NCBI RefSeq assembly: GCF_000377405.1
Contig: NZ_KB905030.1
Coordinates: 1-57,688 of the forward strand
Origin: Thioalkalivibrio sp. ALE31
Lineage (GTDB): Bacteria > Pseudomonadota > Gammaproteobacteria > Ectothiorhodospirales > Ectothiorhodospiraceae
DNA length: 57,688 nucleotides
Reading direction: 5' to 3'
Position 1 is the stretch's first letter; each line of letters starts with the position of its first letter. A model generated the notes under the pieces. The model was not told the origin of the DNA, did no database searches, and worked only from the letters and a program-made list of their open reading frames with translations. Below, one piece after another: positions 1 through 10,731 of this stretch. A program made the position numbers and the translations under genes.

Positions 1-931
1 ATTTGGCGTCCCAGGTGTCCGCAAAGCGGGTGAGCGCGGCCTCGGCCTCGGCGCGGGTGGCGGCGCCGTAGATGGCGCGCAGATCCCGGGCCACGGCCTT
101 GCGCTCCTTCCAGGGCACGTACTTGAGGCTGCCGCGGACCTTGTGAACGATGCACAGTTGCACCTGGGTGTTCGGGAACACGCTCTCGATCGCCTCGGGC
201 AGGCCCTTGAGGCCGTCCACGCAGGCGATGAAACAGTCCTGGACGCCGCGACTGTTGAGCTCGGTGAACACCGCGTGCCAGAACGAGGCACCCTCGGCCT
301 GACCGACCCAGAGTCCCAGCAGCTCCTTCTCGCCTTCCAGGTTGATGCCCAGGGCCAGATAGACGGCCTGGTTCTTGACCGGCCCGTGCTCGCGCGACTT
401 CACGTGCAGGGCGTCGAAGTAGAGGATGGGGTAGACCGCCGCCAGGGGCCGCTCCTGCCAGGCTTGCAGCTCTTCACGCACCGCCTCGGTGACGTTGGAG
501 ATCAGGGTCGGCGAGACCTCCACGCCGTAGAGCTCTTCCAGTTGCGCCTGGATCTCGCGGGTGGACTGGCCCCGCGCATAGAGCGCGATGACCTTGTCGT
601 CAAAGCCTTCCAGGCGGCGCTGCCGCTTGGCAATCAGCTGCGGCTCGAAGCTGCTGTCGCGATCCCGCGGAACTTCGATCTCGAACGCGCCGGCTTCGCC
701 CTGCACGCGCTTGCGCGTCTTGCCGTTGCGACTGTTGCCACTGCCGCGGCCCTCCAGGGCATGCGGCGGATAGCCCAGGTGGGTGGTCATCTCCGCCTCG
801 AGCGCCCGCTCCGCCAGGCGCTGCGTCAGCTGCTGGAGCAGCCCACCCTGACCCAGCAGATCCTTCGGGTGCTGATAGTCCTTCAGCAGCTCATCCAGCA
901 AAGCATCGGGAATCGTCTTCGAATCGGTCAT
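1..931 (-). CDS. IS256-family transposase (5' part, truncated by window edge)
   Basis: DDE transposase of the mutator/IS256 family, which cuts and pastes its own element. The ATG is at 929-931 and reads MTDSKTIPDALLDELLKDY. The visible 310 residues show the family's landmarks: an N-terminal region with HLGYPPHALEGRGSGNSRNG, the SFEPQLIAKRQRRLEGFDDKVIALYARG block, the first catalytic Asp region (PILYFDALHVK) and a second Asp region (FIACVDGLKGLPEAI), followed by QLCIVHKVRGSL. The catalytic Glu and C-terminus lie beyond position 1. The frame is open throughout, so the element may be active, but that cannot be judged from half a gene. Confidence 0.93.
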   Translation of the reverse strand, partial: MTDSKTIPDALLDELLKDYQHPKDLLGQGGLLQQLTQRLAERALEAEMTTHLGYPPHALEGRGSGNSRNGKTRKRVQGEAGAFEIEVPRDRDSSFEPQLIAKRQRRLEGFDDKVIALYARGQSTREIQAQLEELYGVEVSPTLISNVTEAVREELQAWQERPLAAVYPILYFDALHVKSREHGPVKNQAVYLALGINLEGEKELLGLWVGQAEGASFWHAVFTELNSRGVQDCFIACVDGLKGLPEAIESVFPNTQVQLCIVHKVRGSLKYVPWKERKAVARDLRAIYGAATRAEAEAALTRFADTWDAK

Positions 932-990
932 CGCATACTCCTTGCTCAGGTCTGCTAAATGACCACTTACACAGTTCCTTGTACACCCTC
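1..990 (-). mobile_element. IS256-family insertion sequence, left part cut off by window edge
   Basis: The stretch holds the first 310 codons of a mutator-type transposase plus its 5' flank. Upstream of the start codon, at about 961-990, lies a TGTACAAGGAACTGTGTAAG sequence (minus strand), which resembles the terminal inverted repeats of IS256-family elements. The other end is outside the window, so the second inverted repeat and the target duplication cannot be checked. Confidence 0.75.
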
Positions 991-1004
991 CCCGGATCAG
1001 CCGT

Positions 1005-1095
1005 ATCTTGCCTATCTTCCGATCTTCTCGCCTTCCTGTCCGCTCCAAGCCCTTGACCTTCTTCGTGCCTTCGTGCGCTTCGTGGTGGATACAGA
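1005..1095 (+). repeat. TTCGTG-family dispersed repeat, single arm
   Basis: Intergenic sequence between the insertion element and the DUF3581 gene. Three TTCGTG hexamers start at 1062, 1070 and 1079, preceded by a CTTCTCGCCTTCCTGTCCGC-like segment and TTGACC. The same arrangement recurs at 7860-8093 (two inverted arms) and 26640-26727, so this is a dispersed repeat family rather than chance sequence. Confidence 0.8.
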
Positions 1096-1098
1096 AGC

Positions 1099-1854
1099 TC
1101 AGGCGTGGGCGCGGGTCCCGGCGGGCGGGTTGAAGTAGGCGGCCTTCCAGCTTTCGTAGTCGGCGACGAGTTGCTCGACGTCGGCGGCATCGAACGGGCG
1201 CAGGCCGCTCAGCACCAGGTGCTTGCTGCCGTCGGCGACTACGGACTGATCGATCACCAGCTCGTAGTCCAGGCGGATCTCGCCGCGCTTGCCGTTGACG
1301 GTCATCACCGCATCCTTCAGGCGCGGCTCCGGCACCCCGGCGCTGGCGGCCAGCGGCTCGGGCAGGCGGAAGCCCATGCGCTCGTACATCACCAGCGGGC
1401 GCTTCGGGTTCACCATCACGCCGTGCTCCTCCATCAGCGGCACCAGCACATGCGGGAAGTTCTGCCCGGAGAAGCTCACATAACTGCGGATCAGGGATTC
1501 AATCGCGTTGGGCTCGTCGATCACCGTGCCGGAGCGCTCGACCTCGATCACGCTCTTGCCATTGTCGTCGGTAATCGCAAAGGCCTCGCCCGGGGCCTCC
1601 GGGAAGATCAGCGGCACGTTGCCCCCCACCATTCCGGTAAAGCGGAAGTGCATGTTCGCGCTGGCGCCGTAGGTATCCAGCACCAGCGCGAACAGCAAAT
1701 CGCCCGGCACGCAGAAGCGCCGGTTGTCGGCATCGTGGATCGGATTGAAATCGCCGGCGAGCGTCTTGGCAAAGTCACTGCCCTGCTCCGGGGTCACGAC
1801 CAGTTGACCGTCGCGATGGCGGTAGAAATCCTCAAGGAAGCTTTTGTCGGTCAC
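1099..1854 (-). CDS. DUF3581 family protein
   Basis: A 251-residue protein that I recognise as the DUF3581 family of gammaproteobacteria; its function is not established. The conserved N-terminal block is present (SDFAKTLAGDFNPIHDADN followed by RRFCVPGDLLFALVLD), which recalls the hotdog/MaoC-like FNP-H-D pattern, so an acyl-thioester-binding fold is possible but is inference only. The GTG start at 1852-1854 was chosen because a GGGGAGA ribosome-binding site lies about 7 bases upstream and because the family match begins there; the frame stays open further upstream into recQ. No signal peptide. It lies 43 bp downstream of recQ on the same strand and may be co-transcribed with it. Confidence 0.85.
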   Translation of the reverse strand: MTDKSFLEDFYRHRDGQLVVTPEQGSDFAKTLAGDFNPIHDADNRRFCVPGDLLFALVLDTYGASANMHFRFTGMVGGNVPLIFPEAPGEAFAITDDNGKSVIEVERSGTVIDEPNAIESLIRSYVSFSGQNFPHVLVPLMEEHGVMVNPKRPLVMYERMGFRLPEPLAASAGVPEPRLKDAVMTVNGKRGEIRLDYELVIDQSVVADGSKHLVLSGLRPFDAADVEQLVADYESWKAAYFNPPAGTRAHA

Positions 1855-1897
1855 GCGGTCTCCCCGAAATCGTATTGCGGCGTGGTTTTTCGCACCA

Positions 1898-3787
1898 CTA
1901 TAGCCCGAAATGCCCCTCGATGGCCTTGATGAAGGCATCGCCATAGCGCTCCAGCTTGTGCTGGCCGACCCCGGAGATCCCGGCCATCTCGTCACGGCTG
2001 CACGGGGCGGCCGCAACCATCTCCAGCAGCGTGGCATCACTGAAGATCACGTAGGGCGGCACCCCCTGATCGCGCGCAAGGTCGGTGCGCAATGCGCGCA
2101 GGGCCTCCCACAGCGCGCGGTCCTCGCTGTCCATCGCCGCCACACTGCGGGCGGTGTCGCGGCGGGCCGGGCGGGCGGCGCGCGCCTCGCGTTCCGGGCG
2201 CGCCACCTCCTCGCGCAGGTGGATCGACTCCTCGCCGCGCAGCACCGGGCGACAGGCCGGGTCCAGCTTCAGCCCGCCGTAGCCCTCCTCGTCCAGACGC
2301 AGCAGACCGCGGGCGAGCAGCTGACGCACCACGCCGCGCCACTGCGCCTTGTCCAGTTCCTTGCCGATCCCGAAGGTGCTCAGGCGGTCGTGACCGAGGC
2401 GGCTCAGGCGTTCGCTCGCGGAGCCGCGCAGCACGTCGATCACGTGCCCCGCGCCGAAGCGCTCGCCGGTGCGGTAGATGCAGGACAGGAGCTTCTGCAC
2501 CGGGACACTGGCATCCCAGGTGGCCGGCGGCTGCATGCAGTTGTCGCAGGTCCCGCAGGGCTCGGGCATGCGCTCGTCGAAGTAGGCAAGCAGGGCCTGG
2601 CGCCGGCAACTGGTGATCTCGCAGAACCCGAGCATCGCCTCCAGCTTTTGCTGCTCGATGCGCTGGCGCTCGGCGCCGGCCTGCGAGCCCTCCAGCATCT
2701 GGCGCAGGGTGACCACATCCTGCAGGCCATAGACCATCCAGGCATTCGCGGGCAGGCCGTCGCGCCCGGCGCGGCCGGTCTCCTGGTAGTAGCCCTCCAG
2801 GCTCTTGGGCAGGTTCAGGTGAGCCACGAAGCGCACGTTCGGCTTGTCGATACCCATACCGAAGGCGATGGTCGCCACCATCACCACGCCCTCCTCGCGC
2901 AGGAATCGGGTCTGGTTAGCCGCGCGGGTCGCCGCCGGCAGACCCGCGTGATAGGGCAGCGCGGTAATGCCCTGCTCCACCAGCCACTCGGCCTCGGCCT
3001 CGACCTTCTTGCGCGACAGGCAGTAGACGATACCGGCCTCGCCCGCGTGTTCCTCGCGGATGAAGCGCAGCAGCCGGTCGCGTGCGGAACCGCCGCGCCC
3101 CCCGTCGGCCTGGGCGATGCGGTAGCGGATATTGGGGCGATCGAAGGAGCTGACAAAGGCACGGGCCTGCTCCAGGCGCAGCCGCTCGCGGATCTCCTGG
3201 CGAGTGGGCCCGTCCGCCGTCGCCGTCAGGGCCAGACGCGGCACCTGCGGGAAGCGTTCGGCCAGCACCGCCAGCTGGCTGTACTCCGGGCGGAAGTCAT
3301 GCCCCCATTGCGAGACGCAGTGGGCCTCGTCGATGGCGAACAGCGCCAGCTCGATACCCTCCAGGCGCTCCAGCATGCCCGCGGCGAACAGGCGCTCCGG
3401 CGACATGTACAGCAGATCCAGTTCGCCCGCATGCAGCGCGGCCAGCACGGAGCGGGCCTCGTCCGCCTTCTGGCCGGAATCCAGACTGGCGGCCGCCACG
3501 CCGTTCTGGCGCAGGGCCGCCACCTGATCCTGCATCAGCGCGATCAGCGGCGAGATCACGATGCCGCACCCGGGCCGCGCCAGCGCGGGGATCTGGTAGC
3601 ACAGCGACTTGCCACCGCCGGTGGGCATCAGCACCACGGCGTCGCCACCCGCGGTCACATGCTCGACGATGGCCTGTTGCTGACCGCGAAATTCCGTGTA
3701 GCCGAAGGTCTCGCGCAGGATCTCCAGTGGCGCCGCCGCCGGAGCGCTTCCCTGCGCTTCTCCAGCTGCAAGACCCGAGGGTTCCAA
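1898..3787 (-). CDS. recQ: ATP-dependent DNA helicase RecQ
   Basis: 3'-5' DNA helicase of recombination and fork repair. In order: Walker A ([16 protein letters not shown]), the DEAH box ([19 protein letters not shown]), the helicase C domain with SGIIYC-type and [16 protein letters not shown] motifs, the zinc-binding cysteines (CRRQALL...CGTCDNC), an RQC region, and a C-terminal HRDC domain ([19 protein letters not shown] to [14 protein letters not shown]). The TTG start at 3785-3787 was chosen: GGAG lies 8-9 bases upstream and it leaves 629 residues, close to the usual 600-620. The frame remains open to 4075, but that extension is low-complexity and antisense to the cytochrome gene. A CTG just before EILRETFGY is a weaker alternative. 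Confidence 0.95.
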   Translation of the reverse strand: MEPSGLAAGEAQGSAPAAAPLEILRETFGYTEFRGQQQAIVEHVTAGGDAVVLMPTGGGKSLCYQIPALARPGCGIVISPLIALMQDQVAALRQNGVAAASLDSGQKADEARSVLAALHAGELDLLYMSPERLFAAGMLERLEGIELALFAIDEAHCVSQWGHDFRPEYSQLAVLAERFPQVPRLALTATADGPTRQEIRERLRLEQARAFVSSFDRPNIRYRIAQADGGRGGSARDRLLRFIREEHAGEAGIVYCLSRKKVEAEAEWLVEQGITALPYHAGLPAATRAANQTRFLREEGVVMVATIAFGMGIDKPNVRFVAHLNLPKSLEGYYQETGRAGRDGLPANAWMVYGLQDVVTLRQMLEGSQAGAERQRIEQQKLEAMLGFCEITSCRRQALLAYFDERMPEPCGTCDNCMQPPATWDASVPVQKLLSCIYRTGERFGAGHVIDVLRGSASERLSRLGHDRLSTFGIGKELDKAQWRGVVRQLLARGLLRLDEEGYGGLKLDPACRPVLRGEESIHLREEVARPEREARAARPARRDTARSVAAMDSEDRALWEALRALRTDLARDQGVPPYVIFSDATLLEMVAAAPCSRDEMAGISGVGQHKLERYGDAFIKAIEGHFGL

Positions 3788-3963
3788 TGGACGTACTCCA
3801 GACGGGAAGACAAGCCACGAAGACTGCCGAATGCCCGCCACTGCTGCAAGCCACCAGCGCCACAACCGCCCCGCGCCGGCCGCAATCCCTCCCGGTGCGC
3901 AGTCGCCCGCCGTGACCCGCCGCGATAAACTCCCCGCCTGAATACCAAAATCCAGGACGCCCG

Positions 3964-4428
3964 ATGCCGACAACCGCCCGCCTCCTGCCCGCCGCCTTGC
4001 TGGCCCTGTTCGCGTTGACCGCCTGTTCCGACGCCCCGGAACCGGACACCGCCGCCGAGCCGCCCGCGCAGGCATCCGGCGAAGACTCGAGCGCGGCCTC
4101 CGGCTCCACCGCGCAGCTCGACTACAGCCTGCCGCCAGAGGACTTCGCCGCCGACCCCGAGGCCGGGCGCTCGCTGTTCCGCGCCAACTGCATGCAGTGC
4201 CACGGCGAGGACGCCCGCGGCACCGACCAGGGCCCGCCGCTGATCCACCGCATCTACGAGCCTTCGCACCACCCGGACATCACCTTCCATCGCGCCGTGG
4301 CCCTGGGCGTGCACGCGCACCACTGGGACTTTGGCGACATGCCGCCGGTGGCCGGCGTCACCGGCGAGGGGACCGCCCATATCATCGCCTGGATCCGCCA
4401 GGAGCAGCGCGCCGTCGGCATCGACTGA
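3964..4428 (+). CDS. Class I cytochrome c lipoprotein
   Basis: A 154-residue monohaem cytochrome c, probably an electron carrier anchored in the periplasm. The N-terminus is a lipoprotein signal peptide with lipobox LTAC (Cys at about residue 21), followed by a Pro/Ala/Ser-rich linker and the haem site CMQCH in [23 protein letters not shown]. The C-terminal Met ligand is probably in GDMPPVAGV. It is divergent from recQ and separated by 13 bp from the downstream GGDEF gene on the same strand. Partner and pathway are not evident from context. Confidence 0.9.
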   Translation: MPTTARLLPAALLALFALTACSDAPEPDTAAEPPAQASGEDSSAASGSTAQLDYSLPPEDFAADPEAGRSLFRANCMQCHGEDARGTDQGPPLIHRIYEPSHHPDITFHRAVALGVHAHHWDFGDMPPVAGVTGEGTAHIIAWIRQEQRAVGID

Positions 4429-4441
4429 ACTCAACCCGTAC

Positions 4442-5440
4442 ATGACAGATCCACGCACGGAGGCGATCCGCGGCACGGTCCACGCCTACCTGGACGCCTG
4501 GCTGCGCCAGCGCGACCTCGCGGCCCTGCTGCGCCTTCACACCCCCGCGGTCAGCGGCTTTGGCACTGGTGCCGACGAGGCCGCCTTCACCCCGGAAGAG
4601 GTCGGGCGCATCGTCGGGCGCGACATCGAACAGGTACCGGAACCCTTCGATTACACCATTCATCGCGAGGACGTCCGACTGCTGACCGATGACGTGGCCT
4701 TGGTCATGCTGATCTTCGACATGATGCTGGACACCCGCGGGCAGCGGGTCCGACTGAACGGCCTGCGTGCCAGTCTGGTGCTGCACGCGACCGCCGACGG
4801 CTGGCGCCTGGAGCACCTGCATGGCTCCTTCCCCGCGAGCGTCCATGGAGACGACGAACCCTACCCGGTGAAGGAGCTGGAGGAGCGCGCACAGGTGCTC
4901 GAACGCCTGGTACGGGAACGCACGCACTCCCTGGAGGCCGCCCAGCAACACCTGGAACACCTCGCCACCACCGACCCGCTGACCGGATTGAACAACCGCA
5001 TGAAGGCCAGTGAGGCCCTGGCCGAAGAGATCCTGAGGGCCGAGCGTCACGCGAGCCCGCTCAGCGTGATCCTGCTGGACCTTGATCACTTCAAGCCGAT
5101 TAACGACACCCTGGGACATGGTCGCGGCGACGCGGTACTGACCGCGGTCGGGCGGCTGATCACGGGCCGTATCCGCGCCACCGATCGGGCCGCGCGCTGG
5201 GGTGGCGAGGAGTTCCTCATTCTCTGCCCGCAAGATGACATCGCCGCCACAGCCCGGCTGGCCGAGGACCTGCGCCACTGCCTGGAGATCCACGACTTCC
5301 AGACCGGACAGCCACTGACCGCCAGCTTCGGCGTCGCCCAGCTGGAGCCCGGCGAGAGCGCGGAATCCCTGGTGGACCGGGCCGACCGCGCCCTGTACGC
5401 GGCCAAGCACGCCGGGCGCAACCGGGTCCAGGGCGCGTGA
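4442..5440 (+). CDS. Diguanylate cyclase with N-terminal SnoaL/NTF2-like domain
   Basis: A 332-residue soluble protein. Residues 1-140 look like a SnoaL-like (NTF2 fold) domain: TVHAYLDAWLRQRDLAALLRL, then DGWRLEHLHGS at its end. A short coiled coil follows (VKELEERAQVLERLVRERTHSLEAAQQHLEHL), then a full GGDEF domain starting at TDPLTGLNNR with the active-site motif GGEEF. The inhibitory I-site RATD sits five residues before GGEEF, so product inhibition by c-di-GMP is expected. No membrane segments or signal peptide. The ATG at 4442 follows the cytochrome stop by 13 bp. The sensory input of the SnoaL-like domain is unknown. Confidence 0.9.
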   Translation: MTDPRTEAIRGTVHAYLDAWLRQRDLAALLRLHTPAVSGFGTGADEAAFTPEEVGRIVGRDIEQVPEPFDYTIHREDVRLLTDDVALVMLIFDMMLDTRGQRVRLNGLRASLVLHATADGWRLEHLHGSFPASVHGDDEPYPVKELEERAQVLERLVRERTHSLEAAQQHLEHLATTDPLTGLNNRMKASEALAEEILRAERHASPLSVILLDLDHFKPINDTLGHGRGDAVLTAVGRLITGRIRATDRAARWGGEEFLILCPQDDIAATARLAEDLRHCLEIHDFQTGQPLTASFGVAQLEPGESAESLVDRADRALYAAKHAGRNRVQGA

Positions 5441-5518
5441 AATCAATCCGGCCCTTGGGGCGTCCCGCCCGGTAACCGCAGGAACGCATTCACCCCGATC
5501 GGCAAAAGGAGCCTTGCC

Positions 5519-5917
5519 ATGTGCACGAAGAGACTGACCCTCGCCACCCTTCTGGGCCTTCTGGCCCTGCCCGCTCAGGCAAACCCGGTCGACATCCTGG
5601 AGGCCCAGCTGCATGCCAGCGGCCCGAACCAGTGGCGGGTCGCCGTCACCGTGGAGCATCCCGATACCGGCTGGGATCACTATGCCGATGCCTGGCGTGT
5701 GCTGGACGCCGATGGGAACGTCCTCGGTGAACGCATCCTGCACCACCCGCATGTCAACGAGCAGCCGTTTACCCGCAGCCTGCGCCGGCTGTCGATCCCC
5801 GATGACACGCGCTTCCTGCAGATCGAGGCCCGCTGCTCGCAGGACGGCTGGAGTCACCAGCGCCTGCGGATCGACCTGGAACAGGACCGGGGCGAGGGCT
5901 TCCGCATCCACCGGTGA
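5519..5917 (+). CDS. Exported protein of unknown function
   Basis: A 132-residue protein with a clear Sec signal peptide (MCTKRLTLATLLGLLALPAQA, cleavage after AQA) and a small mature domain rich in Trp, His and charged residues (TVEHPDTGWDHYADAWRVLDADG). AAGGAG lies 7 bases upstream of the ATG. I do not recognise the family. The mature part reads like a compact beta-rich periplasmic domain. No neighbour suggests its role. Confidence 0.8.
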   Translation: MCTKRLTLATLLGLLALPAQANPVDILEAQLHASGPNQWRVAVTVEHPDTGWDHYADAWRVLDADGNVLGERILHHPHVNEQPFTRSLRRLSIPDDTRFLQIEARCSQDGWSHQRLRIDLEQDRGEGFRIHR

Positions 5918-6029
5918 GATGCGCGGCCGGGCCGCACCGGGCCGGGGAGCCGCCACGGAACGCGCGCCCATGTGCGTACCCGGCAGGGACCTCCTAAAGT
6001 AGGCAGCCTACCCAGCCCCGGATTCCCTC

Positions 6030-7850
6030 ATGCGCGGTCACTCCAGCGTGCACGATGCGCCCGACGACGCGATCAACTGGCGCATCGTTCGCTCCCTGTT
6101 TCCCTATCTCGCGGAGTTCCGCGGACGGCTGTTCCTCGCCCTCGGGCTGATGGGCCTGGCCAAGCTGGCGACCGTGCTGGTCCCGCTGGCACTGAAATAC
6201 ATCGTCGACCACTTCGAGGACGGCGGCACCGAGGCGCTGGTCGCGGTCCCGGTGGCACTGGTGATCGCCTACGGCCTGCTGCGCTTTGGCAGCACCCTGT
6301 TCGGCGAGCTGCGCGACGCGGTCTTCGTACGGGTGGCCGAGCGGGCCATGCGGCGCGCGGCCCTGCGCGTGTTCGAACATCTGCATCGGCTCGAACTGAG
6401 CTTCCATCTGGCGCGCGAGACCGGCGGCCTGGCCCGGGACATCGAGCGCGGCACCAGCGGCATCAGCTTCCTGCTGCGCTTCATGGTGTTCAACATCCTG
6501 CCGACGATCATCGAGATCGCGATGGTCGCGGTCATCCTGCTGGTGGCGGTGGGCCCGGTATTCACCCTGACGGTGATCATCGCGGTGGCGGCCTACATCG
6601 TCTGGTCGGTGTGGATTACCGAGTGGCGCACCCGCTTCGTGCGCGAGGCCAATCAGCGCGACAACGAGTCCAACACCCGCGCGATCGACTCGCTGCTGAA
6701 CTACGAAACGGTGAAGTACTTCGGCAACGAGGGCTTCGAGGCCCGGCGCTACGACGAGGGCCTGGCCACCTGGGAACAGGCGCGCACCAAGAACGTACTG
6801 TCGCTGGTGCTGCTGAACTCCGGCCAGGCCCTGATCATCGCCGCCGCGATCACCGTGATGATGCTGCTGGCCGCCAGCCGGGTGGCCTCGGGGCAGATGT
6901 CGCTGGGCGATCTGGTGATGGTCAATGCCTACATGATCCAGCTGTTCATGCCGCTGAACTTCCTCGGCTTCGTCTACCGCGAGATCCGCCAGTCGCTGGC
7001 GAACATCGAGCGCCTGTTTGGCCTGCTGGAAAAACCGGTACAGGTCGAGGACCGGCCAGGCGCGCCGGATCTCGACGTCGCGGACGGGCATGTGCGCTTC
7101 GAGCAGGTCGCCTTCCACTACCAGCCGGAACGCCCGATCCTCGAGGACGTATCACTGGAAATCCCGGCCGGGCACAAGCTCGCGGTGGTCGGGCCCAGCG
7201 GGGCCGGCAAATCCACGCTCGCCCGACTGCTGTTCCGTTTCTTCGACGTAACCGACGGGCGCATCACCATCGATGGCCAGGACATCCGCGAGGTAACCCA
7301 GCAAAGCCTGCGCCGCGCGATCGGCGTGGTCCCGCAGGACACCGTGCTGTTCAACGCCAGCATTCGCTACAACATCGCCTACGGCGACCCGGAAGCGTCC
7401 GAAGAAACCATCCGGCGCGCGGTCCACCTGGCGCACCTGGACGATTTCATCCAGCGCCTGCCCGACGGCCTGGATACGGTCGTCGGCGAACGCGGCCTCA
7501 AGGTCTCCGGCGGCGAGAAGCAACGCATCGCCATCGCCCGCATGCTGCTGAAGGACCCGCCGATCCTGGTCTTCGACGAGGCTACCTCGTCGCTGGACTC
7601 GGGCTCGGAGAAGGCGATCCTGCAGGCGCTGAACGAGGTCTCGGCGCGGCGCACCACGCTGGTCATCGCGCATCGCCTGTCGACCGTGAAGGACGCCGAA
7701 CAGATCGTCGTCCTCGACCAGGGACGCGTGGTCGAACGCGGCACCCACCGCGAACTCCTCGCGGCGGGCGGCGCCTACGCCCGCCTGTGGCAACACCAGC
7801 AGGAACACGAACCCGCGCCCGTCGATCCGAGCCCGAACGCCGGGGCCTGA
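6030..7850 (+). CDS. Atm1/HMT1-type ABC exporter (fused permease and ATPase)
   Basis: A 606-residue half-transporter. Residues 1-330 hold six membrane segments (for example LFLALGLMGLAKLATVLVPLAL and ILPTIIEIAMVAVILLVAVG) and the Atm1-type ETVKYFGNE motif. Residues 340-590 are the nucleotide-binding domain, with Walker A GPSGAGKST, signature VSGGEKQR, Walker B ILVFDEATSSLD and the H-loop IAHRLS. Family members export glutathione persulfide-like or metal-thiol compounds, so a link with sulfur metabolism is attractive but is inference only. It is probably monocistronic; downstream is an inverted-repeat element. Confidence 0.93.
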   Translation: MRGHSSVHDAPDDAINWRIVRSLFPYLAEFRGRLFLALGLMGLAKLATVLVPLALKYIVDHFEDGGTEALVAVPVALVIAYGLLRFGSTLFGELRDAVFVRVAERAMRRAALRVFEHLHRLELSFHLARETGGLARDIERGTSGISFLLRFMVFNILPTIIEIAMVAVILLVAVGPVFTLTVIIAVAAYIVWSVWITEWRTRFVREANQRDNESNTRAIDSLLNYETVKYFGNEGFEARRYDEGLATWEQARTKNVLSLVLLNSGQALIIAAAITVMMLLAASRVASGQMSLGDLVMVNAYMIQLFMPLNFLGFVYREIRQSLANIERLFGLLEKPVQVEDRPGAPDLDVADGHVRFEQVAFHYQPERPILEDVSLEIPAGHKLAVVGPSGAGKSTLARLLFRFFDVTDGRITIDGQDIREVTQQSLRRAIGVVPQDTVLFNASIRYNIAYGDPEASEETIRRAVHLAHLDDFIQRLPDGLDTVVGERGLKVSGGEKQRIAIARMLLKDPPILVFDEATSSLDSGSEKAILQALNEVSARRTTLVIAHRLSTVKDAEQIVVLDQGRVVERGTHRELLAAGGAYARLWQHQQEHEPAPVDPSPNAGA

Positions 7851-7859
7851 ACCCTTTTA

Positions 7860-8093
7860 TTCACCACGAAGCACACGAAGGCACGAAGGAATTCAAGGGC
7901 GGTTAACAGGAAGGTACGAAGACGGGAAGATGAATAGGTGCGTCTCCCAGAGCCCCTGATGCCCGGGCGCGCGGATGTGGCCAGCCGGTGCCCGGCGCCC
8001 CAACCAGAAATCCTTCCGACCTTCCCGTCTTCCTGTCCGCTTTTATGCCATTGACCTGACCCTTCTTCGTGCCTTCGTGTGCTTCGTGGTGAA
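7860..8093. repeat. MITE-like element: perfect 29-bp inverted arms around 176 bp
   Basis: The left arm 7860-7888 and right arm 8065-8093 are exact reverse complements over 29 bases, each with three CACGAA/TTCGTG hexamers. Inside them lies a second, imperfect pair: ACAGGAAG...ACGGGAAG near 7907-7928 against CTTCCCGTCTTCCTGTCCGC at 8021-8040. No transposase and no plausible gene lies in the spacer. This accounts for the 260-bp gap between the ABC exporter and arfB. Confidence 0.85.
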
Positions 8094-8110
8094 CAAAAAG
8101 CTCTTGGCAG

Positions 8111-8527
8111 TTAGTCGGGGGCGACGCGGCCGCGCAGGGCCTTCTTGCGGCCGCGGTGGGTCTTGCCCTCCAGGCGGCGCAGCTTGGAGGCGCGCGTGGG
8201 GCGCGTCGGCTTGCGCGCCTTGATCGGGCGACCCACCTCGCGCAGCAGCTCCGCCAGGCGCTCCAGCGCATCCTCGCGGTTGGCCTCCTGGGTGCGGTAC
8301 TGCTGCGCCTTGAGCACGATCACGCCATCCTTGGTGATGCGCTGGTCCCGGCGGCGCAGCAGGCGTTCCTTGTAGACGTCGGGCAGGCTGGAGGCGCGGA
8401 TATCGAAGCGCAGATGAATGGCCGAGGCCACCTTGTTCACGTTCTGCCCGCCGGCCCCCTGGGCACGGATCGCGGTCAGCTCGATCTCGTGCTCGGGGAC
8501 GCTCACGCTGTTGGAAATGCGCAGCAT
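8111..8527 (-). CDS. arfB: Alternative ribosome-rescue factor / peptidyl-tRNA hydrolase ArfB
   Basis: A codon-independent release factor that hydrolyses peptidyl-tRNA on stalled ribosomes. 138 residues, the usual length. The catalytic GGQ is in [24 protein letters not shown], and the C-terminal tail is strongly basic ([19 protein letters not shown] and onward), as required for entering the mRNA channel. The ATG at 8525-8527 was chosen because family members begin at this point (MLRISNSV); an in-frame ATG at 8566 would overlap the upstream lipoprotein gene and add 13 residues. No strong ribosome-binding site is seen, so translation may be coupled to the upstream gene, whose stop is 8 bp away. 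Confidence 0.93.
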   Translation of the reverse strand: MLRISNSVSVPEHEIELTAIRAQGAGGQNVNKVASAIHLRFDIRASSLPDVYKERLLRRRDQRITKDGVIVLKAQQYRTQEANREDALERLAELLREVGRPIKARKPTRPTRASKLRRLEGKTHRGRKKALRGRVAPD

Positions 8528-8534
8528 CGGGGAA

Positions 8535-8840
8535 TCAGCGGAAATCGCCGCCATGGATGCGGCCATCCGCGTCCAGTTCGGCGAAGAAGCGGCTGTTATC
8601 CGTGCGGTATTCCTGGGTCACGATGTCGCCGGGCAGCACCAGCATCACGTCGGGGTAGACGCGCTCGAACTCCCCGGGCGTCGGCCGACTCTCGAGGAAG
8701 TGCAGGAACGGGTTCATCTGCTCGACCGTACCCGGTCGCGGCTCGGGTCCATCGCCCCGGGTCTCGGTCTTGTGCACCGCACAGCCGCCAACCATCAGCG
8801 CCACGACCACGCCAATCACAGACAAGAATCGAAACGCCAT
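8535..8840 (-). CDS. Small lipoprotein of unknown function
   Basis: A 101-residue protein starting [20 protein letters not shown], a lipoprotein signal peptide with lipobox VGGC (Cys at residue 20). GGAGGAG sits 6 bases before the ATG at 8838-8840. The mature part is short and polar ([44 protein letters not shown]). I do not recognise the family. It is followed closely by arfB and is probably co-transcribed with it. Confidence 0.8.
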   Translation of the reverse strand: MAFRFLSVIGVVVALMVGGCAVHKTETRGDGPEPRPGTVEQMNPFLHFLESRPTPGEFERVYPDVMLVLPGDIVTQEYRTDNSRFFAELDADGRIHGGDFR

Positions 8841-8868
8841 ATTCTCCTCCTGCACCACACAACTGCAC

Positions 8869-8983
8869 CGTCATTGCGAGGCGTCGCAGACACCGTGGCA
8901 ATCGCCTCAAGCTGGCATGAAGCCCGGGGCCGCTGATTTCGGATGGAGTTCGCCACGTCGCTTCGCTCCTCCCGATGGCGGTT
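8869..8983. repeat. CGTCATTGCGAGG-family inverted repeat pair
   Basis: Arm 1 (about 8869-8906, plus strand) begins CGTCATTGCGAGG and ends GTGGCAATCGCC. Arm 2 (about 8947-8982, minus strand) begins CGCCATCGGGAGGAGCGAAG and ends ACGTGGCGAACTCC. The arms are degenerate copies in opposite orientation, so transcripts could fold. This is a widespread intergenic repeat type in proteobacteria. It fills the 166 bp between the lipoprotein gene and prfC. Confidence 0.75.
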
Positions 8984-9006
8984 CCAGTGCACCCCGGAGC
9001 GGCGAT

Positions 9007-10599
<1,593 letters not shown>

Positions 10600-10679
10600 G
10601 CATTCGGGCCGCTGGGAACAGCCCGCAAGTTTAACGCGAAATCGGGGGTCCGGTTCAGCCGGATGCCCCCGAAACGCAA

Positions 10680-10702
10680 ACGGCCCCGGAAGCCGGGGCC
10701 GT
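10680..10702 (-). terminator. Intrinsic terminator after the Sel1-repeat gene
   Basis: A perfect stem of ACGGCCCCGG against CCGGGGCCGT with a 3-base loop. Read on the minus strand it is followed by TTTGCGTTT. It lies 30 bp after the stop of the Sel1-repeat gene and before prfC. Confidence 0.75.
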
Positions 10703-10731
10703 TGTGCAACCCCACACTGGCCGCTGCGGGC

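Noticed and set aside
1005-1095. TTCGTG hexamer repeats as a CRISPR array
   Set aside because: Units are only 8-9 bp apart, there are no spacers, and there are no cas genes.
1910-3928. 672-codon plus-strand open frame opposite recQ
   Set aside because: Composition is typical of the antisense of a GC-rich gene; recQ motifs fully explain the region.
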